From Nitrococcus sp. (GTDB lineage: Bacteria > Pseudomonadota > Gammaproteobacteria > Nitrococcales > Nitrococcaceae), in the NCBI GenBank assembly GCA_030452365.1, contig JAKDMK010000124.1:1-6785 (forward strand): a DNA stretch of 6,785 nucleotides, written 5' to 3'. The notes under the pieces were generated by a model, which saw only the letters and a program-made list of their open reading frames with translations, made no database searches and had not been told where the DNA came from. The translations under genes were made by a program, and so were the position numbers. Of this stretch, positions 1-5,172 are shown piece after piece. The number at the start of each line of letters is the position of its first letter. Position 1 is the stretch's first letter.

Positions 1-1
1 G

Positions 2-295
2 CTGGAACGCAAGCTATACCTCTCCAAGGATATACCGATAGGCGGTACCGCCCATCAGGCCGGCACCGCGCGCTTTGGCACCGACCCGAAAAGCTCGGTG
101 CTCGACCTCGACTGCAAGGCACACGAGCTCGACAACCTGTACCTCGCCGACGCGAGCTTCTTTCCCTCGATCGGCGCGGTGAACCCCACCCTCACCATCA
201 TCGCCAATGCGCTGCGGGTCGCGGATCGGATCGCCGAGCGGATGGGAGTTCCCCTTGCCTCGCAGCAGGTCAAGAATGACCGCCAGCGAAGCTGA
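2..295 (+). CDS. GMC-family FAD-dependent oxidoreductase, C-terminal fragment
   Basis: This is the last 97 codons of a gene that begins before the left edge; the open frame reads from base 2 to a TGA at 293-295. The fragment matches the conserved C-terminal part of GMC oxidoreductases (choline dehydrogenase, glucose dehydrogenase and gluconate dehydrogenase large subunits). A Gly-Gly-Thr-Ala-His-Gln-Ala-Gly-Thr stretch carries the catalytic His (visible residue 18, codon 53-55). About 43 residues later a Val-Asn-Pro-Thr-Leu-Thr segment carries the partner Asn (visible residue 61). Between them, NLYLADASFFPS is the usual FAD-contacting segment. Enzymes of this family oxidise primary or secondary alcohol groups, often of sugars, and pass electrons to oxygen, quinone or a cytochrome. 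The FAD-binding N-terminus and any Tat signal lie outside the window, so the substrate and location are unknown. The lactonase and SDR genes downstream favour a sugar or polyol substrate (inference). Confidence 0.9.
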   Translation: MERKLYLSKDIPIGGTAHQAGTARFGTDPKSSVLDLDCKAHELDNLYLADASFFPSIGAVNPTLTIIANALRVADRIAERMGVPLASQQVKNDRQRS

Positions 296-357
296 GCTCT
301 CAACTGCCTTGGCATGACGCCGAGTAGTACAGGCGAGCGCATGAGCGGGGCGCGAGT

Positions 358-380
358 GTTCGACAACAGGGATGTCGAAC
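358..380. repeat. Perfect 8-bp inverted repeat with 7-nt loop
   Basis: GTTCGACA (358-365) is followed by a 7-nt spacer and its exact reverse complement TGTCGAAC (373-380). It lies 62 bp after the GMC stop codon and about 130 bp before the DoxX start. No T-run follows, so it is not a canonical intrinsic terminator. It could be an RNA hairpin protecting or attenuating the GMC transcript, or a dyad operator. Only the symmetry is directly seen. Confidence 0.5.
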
Positions 381-470
381 CCGACTTGCGGTGTCATTGC
401 AAGAACGATCCCCATCCGCCGTGACGACCACTTTCCCTGGCGGGTGGGGGAGGCGAACCAAAAACGCAAT

Positions 471-484
471 CTGGTGACCACCAG
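471..484. promoter_or_regulatory. Candidate operator palindrome upstream of the DoxX gene
   Basis: CTGGTGACCACCAG is a palindrome with 6-bp arms (CTGGTG and CACCAG) around a 2-bp centre. It ends 27 bp before the DoxX start codon. It also contains TGGT-N-ACCA, a half-site style common among operators of GntR-family (FadR-like) repressors of catabolic genes. Its position between the GMC gene and the following genes would suit control of the downstream run. No regulator gene lies in the window and no convincing -35/-10 pair was found nearby, so the role is inference. Confidence 0.35.
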
Positions 485-511
485 AGATGCGACAAGGGGC
501 AGGAGTGCGAC

Positions 512-1021
512 ATGTGGCTTGATCTGTACTTCATACCCATCATGATCCGTGTGTGCCTGGTGGGGCTCTTTCCATTCAGCGCCTTGGATAAGGTTGTGTT
601 CTGGAAGGACGCGCTGGCTCAGACCGATTCCTCGTTCCTGCCCAAAAGCAGTGGGCCGCCGCTGCTGGTCATCGCGATCGTGGTGGAAGCGGTGGCGCCG
701 TTTTGTATCGTATTTGGCTGGCACGACCGGATCGCGGCTCTGATCCTCGCCTTGTTTTGCGTGGTGACAGCAATCCTGTACCACCCGTTCTGGGCGTTCC
801 CCGATTTCTGGAAACCCGGCGACAGCAAGGCACGTGCCCACTTCTGGGATTTCCTTAAGAACTTCGGGCTGGTCGGAGGCCTATTGCTGATCGTGTTCGC
901 GGCCCAGCTCGCTCCGGCGGGCGTGGTGGCGCGCCACCCGCTGTCCTCGACCGCCGTTTACACGCCCGCAGGCACCGCGCCACCCTCTGCGGCACTTGGC
1001 TGGAGCAAGCATGACCCCTGA
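512..1021 (+). CDS. DoxX-like integral membrane protein
   Basis: This 169-residue hydrophobic protein resembles the DoxX/DoxD-like family of small four-helix inner-membrane proteins. Likely membrane segments are about residues 6-25, 49-69, 73-92 and 114-133. A Phe-Ser-Ala-Leu-Asp-Lys segment after the first helix and a Tyr-His-Pro-Phe-Trp motif (90-94) after the third are typical of the family. The C-terminal 35 residues are polar, Pro/Ala-rich and probably an unstructured tail. The ATG at 512 follows an AGGAG ribosome-binding site (500-504) at 7-nt spacing. Founding family members belong to thiosulfate:quinone or terminal-oxidase complexes, but most members have no assigned job. Sitting beside a GMC oxidoreductase it might help pass electrons to the quinone pool (inference). 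Its end overlaps the next gene by 11 bp, which suggests coupled translation. Confidence 0.82.
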   Translation: MWLDLYFIPIMIRVCLVGLFPFSALDKVVFWKDALAQTDSSFLPKSSGPPLLVIAIVVEAVAPFCIVFGWHDRIAALILALFCVVTAILYHPFWAFPDFWKPGDSKARAHFWDFLKNFGLVGGLLLIVFAAQLAPAGVVARHPLSSTAVYTPAGTAPPSAALGWSKHDP

Positions 1022-1436
1022 AACCGGCAACGCGGAGCCAAGTCTTGAATACTGGCAAGTCCACGTCGATACCCACGGCGTCAGTCGGCAAGTACGTCGC
1101 ACGCTGAGCGGGTTCGAACGCCAGAGTATGGGCGGCGCGGCGTCACAGTGGAACGCGGTACTGAAGGACAAACCGGCACGCACGCTGTTTTGCGTACTGC
1201 CGGTCGGCTGGATTGGCGACTGGCACGAAAACCCCGCACCGCAATGGATCGTGCCGTTGTCGGGGCGCTGGTTCGTCGAAACGATGGATGGTACACGTGT
1301 CGAGATGGGTCCGGGCGAGGTTTCGTTCGGCGGCGATCAGGGGTGCCTCGCCGATGCACTAGGCCGCAAGGGGCATCGTTCCGGCACGGTCGGCGAGCAG
1401 CCGGCTGTCCTGATGCTGGTGCAAATGGAAAGTTGA
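1011..1436 (+). CDS. Small cupin-like protein
   Basis: This 141-residue soluble protein has no signal peptide and is the size of a single-domain cupin. The ATG at 1011 was chosen because GGAG (1002-1005) precedes it at 5-nt spacing and it lies inside the end of the DoxX gene. A TTG at 996 in the same frame lacks a comparable site. The cupin core is visible: Gly-Asp-Trp-His-Glu (69-73), Gln78, a Pro-Leu-Ser-Gly turn (82-85), then the second strand pair with Gly-Pro-Gly-Glu-Val (100-104). His122 is a possible last metal ligand. Classical cupins bind a metal through HxH, Glu and a later His. Here the first His is Asp70 and the Glu appears to be Gln78, so metal binding may be altered or lost. Function is unknown. 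Binding or isomerisation of an acidic or sugar intermediate, or a sensor role, are both possible (inference). Confidence 0.75.
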   Translation: MTPETGNAEPSLEYWQVHVDTHGVSRQVRRTLSGFERQSMGGAASQWNAVLKDKPARTLFCVLPVGWIGDWHENPAPQWIVPLSGRWFVETMDGTRVEMGPGEVSFGGDQGCLADALGRKGHRSGTVGEQPAVLMLVQMES

Positions 1437-1531
1437 TTTTTGCCACGGCTGAACACCTGAATATGGACAGTCACGGATAGAGCATTTGCAGCGGTGTGCG
1501 TCCGGGCAAATCCGTGGCCAACGCTTGGTGC

Positions 1532-1536
1532 AGGTG
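1532..1536 (+). promoter_or_regulatory. Ribosome-binding site supporting a TTG start for the lactonase
   Basis: AGGTG lies 5 nt before the TTG at 1542, where the protein begins Met-Ser-Asp-Tyr-Glu. This matches the usual N-terminus of this lactonase subgroup as I recall it. The in-frame GTG at 1494 would add 16 residues that do not look like the family and has no good ribosome-binding site. Confidence 0.35.
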
Positions 1537-1541
1537 CTCTC

Positions 1542-2447
1542 TTGAGTGATTACGAGATAATAGACCCGCGTTTTCGCGCCATGGTATTGCCGAACGCGCC
1601 GCTTGAAATGCTGGCCGAGGGCTTCCGCTGGCTCGAAGGCCCGGTGTGGTTTGCGGACTTGCAATGCCTGCTGTTCAGCGACATCCCCAACGACCGCATT
1701 ATGCGCTGGACCGCGAGCGGCGGTGTATCGGTATTCCGCGCACCCTCGTGGTTCGCCAATGGTCACGCCCGCGACCGCGAGGGGCGCCTGATTGGCTGTT
1801 TGCACGGTGAGCGTGCCATTGTGCGCACCGAACTCGACGGCACGCTCACTACGCTGGTCGATGGTTTCCGGGGCAAGCGTCTCAACTCGCCCAACGACGT
1901 GGTGGTGAAATCCGACGGCACTCTCTGGTTTACCGACCCGCCTTACGGCATCCAGAGCGACTACGAAGGCGGTCGACGCGCCTCGGAATTGCCGACGAAC
2001 CTGTACCGCTTCGATCCGCGCGACGGTTCGCTGGCCGTGGTCGGGGACGAGTTCGAAGGCCCCAACGGGTTGTGTTTCTCGCCTGACGAAAAGCGACTGT
2101 ACGTCACCGAAACCGGCTTGCAATTTGACCCGGAATCGAAACGCTGCATCCGCGTGTTCGACGTTGGCGAGGCCGGCGCATCGCTTGGCAACGGCCGCGA
2201 CTTCTACAAGGTGTCGCCGGGCGACGCCGATGGCATTCGCTGCGACGAGGATGGCAACGTGTGGGCGAGCGCGGGTGATGGCGTACATTGCATCGCACCG
2301 GACGGCACCTTGCTCGGGAAAATCAAGGTGCCATCTGCGGTGTCCAACCTCTGCTTCGGCGACCGCCACTACAGCCGGCTGTTCCTGTGCGCCTCGCAGA
2401 CTTTGTACGCGATCTGGGTGAACCGGCGCGGCGCGCAGCGGCCATGA
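1542..2447 (+). CDS. SMP-30/gluconolactonase/LRE-family lactonase
   Basis: A protein of about 301 residues from the preferred TTG start (317 if GTG 1494 is used). It belongs to the six-bladed beta-propeller SMP-30/gluconolactonase family, which hydrolyses sugar lactones and related esters with one divalent metal ion. Expected metal ligands are visible: Glu32 in a Trp-Leu-Glu-Gly-Pro-Val-Trp motif, Asn175 in Glu-Gly-Pro-Asn-Gly, and Asp230 in Asp-Ala-Asp-Gly-Ile. Asn118 in a Ser-Pro-Asn-Asp-Val loop probably lines the site. Repeated Asp-Gly-Thr/Asn-Leu/Val-Trp units mark the blades (125-129, 237-241). The C-terminus, Val-Asn-Arg-Arg-Gly-Ala-Gln-Arg-Pro, is typical of the bacterial subgroup. 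There is no signal peptide, so it acts in the cytoplasm. Its TGA lies inside the ATGA that starts the VOC gene. Beside two dehydrogenases it most likely opens the lactone one of them makes (inference). The exact substrate is unknown. Confidence 0.9.
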   Translation: MSDYEIIDPRFRAMVLPNAPLEMLAEGFRWLEGPVWFADLQCLLFSDIPNDRIMRWTASGGVSVFRAPSWFANGHARDREGRLIGCLHGERAIVRTELDGTLTTLVDGFRGKRLNSPNDVVVKSDGTLWFTDPPYGIQSDYEGGRRASELPTNLYRFDPRDGSLAVVGDEFEGPNGLCFSPDEKRLYVTETGLQFDPESKRCIRVFDVGEAGASLGNGRDFYKVSPGDADGIRCDEDGNVWASAGDGVHCIAPDGTLLGKIKVPSAVSNLCFGDRHYSRLFLCASQTLYAIWVNRRGAQRP

Positions 2448-3358
2448 GCCACGGCATCCGGCACCTGCTGCGGGTCGGCCGCAACACCGGCCACCTCGAC
2501 CGAGCGTTGGCGTTTTATTGTGATGCGCTGGATTTTCGTCTTGACGGCGTCTCGAACGAGCCGCCCGCATGGACACGCCTGCCGGGGGTGGATGCCATTC
2601 CCTCGCGTTACGCGCGGCTGTCATTGGGTGCGCAGCAGATCGAGCTGACAGAATACCTGGACGTTGAGCCATACCCCGCCAACAGCACTTCCTGCGACCT
2701 GTGGTTCCAGCATGGCGCGATCGTGGTCAACGACATGGACGCGGCCTTCGGGCGCGCGATGCGATGTGGCGCAATACCGATCACCCGGAGCGGCCCGCAG
2801 TTGCTGCCACCATCGAGCGGTTCAGTGACCGCATTCAAGTTCCGCGACCCCGATGGTCATCCGCTGGAATTGCTCGGTTTCCCGCCGGGCGCCGGCGATC
2901 CGATATGGCAGAAGCCGCAGTCAACGCAGCCAACCCTCGGCATCGACCACAGCGCACTCAGCGTCGGAGACGTCGAACGCAGTATCAGGTTTTATGAGCT
3001 GCTCGGGTTGCACGTCGTCGCGCGCAGTGTAAACCGTGGCACCGAGCAACAGCGACTGGACGCTCTCGCGGACGTCGAGGTTGACGTAATCGCGATGCAA
3101 CCGGCCGCCTCGCGCACGCCGCACCTGGAACTGCTTGGCTACCGCAAGCCGCGCGGTCGCACCGCACCATCCACCCCCATAACTGCCGTCGCTAGGGACC
3201 GCCTGATCTGGCGCGTCGATGCCATCGACGTGCTGCTGGATGCGATCACCGATGCGGACAACGCGGACGCCATAATCGCCACGCGCCGCGGCGCCGACCA
3301 TGCCCTGCTTCGCGACCCTGACGGCCACTTGCACATACTGACAGCAACCGAATTATGA
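2444..3358 (+). CDS. Two-domain VOC-family (glyoxalase/extradiol dioxygenase fold) protein
   Basis: This is 304 residues from the ATG at 2444, which overlaps the lactonase stop by 4 bp (ATGA). Two vicinal-oxygen-chelate domains are seen at about 1-148 and 164-304. Each starts with a His-containing strand and an (Arg/Ser)-x-x-Phe-Tyr helix (20-25 and 179-184), and each ends with Arg-Asp-Pro-Asp-Gly-His (134-139 and 290-295). Domain 1 keeps a full glyoxalase I-like metal set: His7, Glu67 (Ile-Glu-Leu), His90 and Glu142 (Leu-Glu-Leu). Domain 2 keeps His169 and Glu229, but the third and fourth positions look like Arg253 and Ile298. Family members include lyases, isomerases, epimerases and extradiol dioxygenases. 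The match is to the fold, not to a characterised enzyme. Coupled translation with the lactonase implies a shared pathway and similar amounts of protein (inference). Confidence 0.82.
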   Translation: MSHGIRHLLRVGRNTGHLDRALAFYCDALDFRLDGVSNEPPAWTRLPGVDAIPSRYARLSLGAQQIELTEYLDVEPYPANSTSCDLWFQHGAIVVNDMDAAFGRAMRCGAIPITRSGPQLLPPSSGSVTAFKFRDPDGHPLELLGFPPGAGDPIWQKPQSTQPTLGIDHSALSVGDVERSIRFYELLGLHVVARSVNRGTEQQRLDALADVEVDVIAMQPAASRTPHLELLGYRKPRGRTAPSTPITAVARDRLIWRVDAIDVLLDAITDADNADAIIATRRGADHALLRDPDGHLHILTATEL

Positions 3359-3425
3359 AGGCCGCGACCAGGTCGGCGTTGTTACCATTGATCGCTGTCG
3401 CCACATGGGATGGCTTTGCCGCAAG

Positions 3426-3476
3426 TCGCCGGGTTCCGGACCGCTGCCGTACTGGGTCCGGAATGACGACCGGCGA
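3426..3476. repeat. REP-like inverted repeat before the SDR gene
   Basis: Two nested arms pair here. TCGCCGG (3426-3432) pairs with CCGGCGA (3470-3476), and TTCCGGAC (3434-3441) pairs with GTCCGGAA (3456-3463), around a 14-nt loop. The arms match perfectly; a single G on the left and six bases on the right separate inner from outer stems. The GTCCGGAATGACG stretch resembles the CCGGAATGACG core of dispersed extragenic palindromes common in GC-rich proteobacteria. It lies in the 148-bp gap between the VOC and SDR genes and could end or stabilise the upstream transcript. Copy number elsewhere cannot be judged from this window. Confidence 0.5.
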
Positions 3477-3506
3477 TATTCCAGCACTTCAAACCAAGGA
3501 GCCGAC

Positions 3507-4337
3507 ATGAACGCACAACCCCCCAATTTGCCCACCCCCAAAATGCTGGGCGGCCAGAACGCGTTGGTCACCGGCGCCAATTCCGGCATTGGCCAAGGCA
3601 TCGCGCGCGAACTAGCCGCCGCCGGCGCCAACGTGGTGGTCAACTATGTGGCGAAACCCGAGGTCGCACAGGCGATCTGCGACGACATCAACGCACAAGG
3701 TGAAGGCAAGGCCATCGCGATCGAGGCCGACGTCAGCAAGGAGGATCAGGTGCAGGCGATGTTCGCCGAGGCCGTCAAGCAGTTCGGCACCCTCGACATC
3801 GTGTGCTCCAATGCCGGCATCCAGCGCGATGCGAACCTGACCGATATGACGCTGGAGCAATGGAACCAGGTAATCAGCGTCAACCTGACCGGCGCGTTCC
3901 TGGTGGCGCGCGCGGCCGTACGCGAATTCACTCGCCGCGGCATGCGCGAGGTATCGTGCGCGCTTGGCAAGCTCATCTTCACCAGCTCGGTGCATGAGGT
4001 GATCCCGTGGGCCGGGCATTGCAATTACGCCACGACCAAGGGCGGCATCATGCTGCTGATGCGCTCGCTCGCACAGGAACTCGCGCCACAGAAGATACGT
4101 GTCAATTCCATCTGCCCCGGCGCGATCGAGACCGCGATCAACCGCAATGCCTGGGAAACCCCCGAAGCGGCCGCAGCGCTGACAAGACTGATTCCGTACG
4201 GACGCATCGGCCTGCCGATCGAGATCGCGCGGGTCGCCGCATGGCTGGCTTCCGACCAGTCCGACTACCTCTGCGGTACCTCGATATTCGTCGACGGTGG
4301 CATGACGCTTTACCCGGGATTCGCCACCGGCGGGTGA
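3507..4337 (+). CDS. SDR-family NAD(P)-dependent dehydrogenase, glucose 1-dehydrogenase type
   Basis: A 276-residue classical short-chain dehydrogenase. The ATG at 3507 was chosen because AAGGAG (3496-3501) sits 5 nt upstream and the Rossmann motif then falls at the usual place. The open frame continues upstream to 3405, but that stretch overlaps the REP-like hairpin and does not look like protein. Motifs in order: cofactor-binding Thr-Gly-Ala-Asn-Ser-Gly-Ile-Gly (22-29), Asp75 of the adenine pocket, Asn-Ala-Gly (102-104), and the catalytic tetrad Asn126, Ser161, Tyr174, Lys178. The Val-Asp-Gly-Gly-Met-Thr-Leu-Tyr-Pro-Gly C-terminus is typical of glucose 1-dehydrogenase-like members. Residue 46 at the end of the second strand is Asn, without a clear Asp or Arg, so NAD versus NADP preference is uncertain. 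It is cytoplasmic. It may oxidise a sugar or cyclic alcohol to the lactone or ketone handled by its neighbours (inference). The 148-bp gap leaves room for its own promoter. Confidence 0.92.
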   Translation: MNAQPPNLPTPKMLGGQNALVTGANSGIGQGIARELAAAGANVVVNYVAKPEVAQAICDDINAQGEGKAIAIEADVSKEDQVQAMFAEAVKQFGTLDIVCSNAGIQRDANLTDMTLEQWNQVISVNLTGAFLVARAAVREFTRRGMREVSCALGKLIFTSSVHEVIPWAGHCNYATTKGGIMLLMRSLAQELAPQKIRVNSICPGAIETAINRNAWETPEAAAALTRLIPYGRIGLPIEIARVAAWLASDQSDYLCGTSIFVDGGMTLYPGFATGG

Positions 4338-4492
4338 ATGCCCGCTAATGCACCATCGCCACCGATGCACTTGCTCCCGCTGGCAATGAAGCGCGGCGGG
4401 GAGCGTGGTCGATCGCCACATGCGCGGCCACGGTCAGGAAGACGTCTGGGCTTTGGGTGACGACGCCCACATCCCCTTTGTCCGGCGCTCCC

Positions 4493-5098
4493 TCATTTGT
4501 CTGCGCCCTGACTTTTCAGCGCCGCCTTGATCTGGCGCTGCAGTTCCATCTGCGTCTCATCGTAGCGCTGAAGCAGCGCCTCGGTGCCGGGATCCTCCTT
4601 CTCCATCGCCTGACGCATCTGATCCTGATACGCCTGTCGTGCTTGCTGTACCTCTTTATTGGCCAGAGCCTCTTGCTCTGCCGCGAGCAGACGTGTCTGC
4701 GTTTGCTGATAGTCAGCAAGCAAGCGCTTTTTTTGCTCGGTATCGATGTCCTCAGAGCGCAGCTTTTCGCTAAGCTCCTTGATATGCGCTATTTCCTTCT
4801 CCGGCTCGTAGCCAGCGTCCGTCATGGTGTTGAGAACGAGATGGCGCAGCTTTTCTTCCTGCTCCTGCAAGGCAGGATTGCTCTTCATGGCTGCGGCGGA
4901 GATCTCCGCAAGTTGACGGTGGATCTCCTCCAACTTTGCCCGGGTATCCAGAAGCTTCTGTCGTGTCGGCCCGTCTAACGCGTCGAGCGAGGCACCGCTC
5001 CCGCTCTGTGCGGCTGCAAATCCCGAGGTGCCAATTCCCAATGCGAGCAGCAATACGGCCGCTCGCAGCAGGCGATGGATAGTGGCGACATTTCGCAT
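4493..5098 (-). CDS. Secreted helical, coiled-coil-prone protein of unknown function
   Basis: This is 201 residues from the ATG at 5098, which has an AGAGAGG ribosome-binding site (5108-5114) 9 nt upstream. The frame stays open to 5182, but a start there would put 28 polar residues before an evident signal peptide. The signal has Arg2 and Arg9/Arg12, a hydrophobic core at about 13-22 and a likely cut after Ala28 or Ala30. There is no lipobox Cys. The mature part is almost entirely charged or polar helix rich in Gln, Glu, Lys, Arg and Leu, with heptad-like runs at about 47-70, 78-90, 100-170 and 174-197. I recognise no enzymatic motif. Such proteins are often periplasmic scaffolds or chaperone-like. 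It follows the PLD-family gene by 74 bp on the same strand, so the two may be co-transcribed (inference). Confidence 0.72.
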   Translation of the reverse strand: MRNVATIHRLLRAAVLLLALGIGTSGFAAAQSGSGASLDALDGPTRQKLLDTRAKLEEIHRQLAEISAAAMKSNPALQEQEEKLRHLVLNTMTDAGYEPEKEIAHIKELSEKLRSEDIDTEQKKRLLADYQQTQTRLLAAEQEALANKEVQQARQAYQDQMRQAMEKEDPGTEALLQRYDETQMELQRQIKAALKSQGADK

Positions 5099-5172
5099 TC
5101 GATACAGCCTCTCTGAACGTAGAAAATTGAAGTGATGGAGTGATTTCGACCGTGGGTGAAGGTCAACAGGCC

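Noticed and set aside
14..841. Open frame of 275 codons on the - strand
   Set aside because: It runs antisense through the GMC end, the gap and most of the DoxX gene, with no recognisable motif or ribosome-binding site.
2288..2443. Upstream extension of the VOC frame into the lactonase gene
   Set aside because: The extension has no VOC features and overlaps conserved lactonase sequence. The ATGA at 2444 gives a normal domain start.
1359..2672. Open frame of 437 codons on the - strand
   Set aside because: It lies opposite the lactonase and the start of the VOC gene, both with clear family motifs. The translation is Arg/Ala/His-rich with no domain, as expected for the antisense of a GC-rich gene.
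3507..4337. Truncation or aberrant insertion in the SDR gene before the catalytic Ser (about residues 143-155)
   Set aside because: The extra loop is in frame and, as I recall, typical of this glucose 1-dehydrogenase-like subgroup. All catalytic residues and the C-terminus are intact.
3612..4421. Open frame of 269 codons on the - strand
   Set aside because: It is antisense to the SDR gene, whose catalytic and cofactor motifs are complete; the composition looks like a shadow frame.
4338..4492. Possible bidirectional terminator between the convergent SDR and helical-protein genes
   Set aside because: Only short imperfect stems were found, such as TGGGC/GCCCA at 4447-4469, and none is followed by a T-run on either strand.
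4457..4978. Leu-rich + strand frame of 173 codons that could look like a membrane protein
   Set aside because: It is antisense to the helical secreted protein. Leu-rich runs arise from the complement of Gln/Lys/Glu-rich codons, so the hydrophobicity is an artefact.
5099..5172. Promoter between the PLD and helical-protein genes
   Set aside because: A TTGACC hexamer reads on the - strand at 5161-5166, but at 16-18 bp spacing there is no -10-like sequence.
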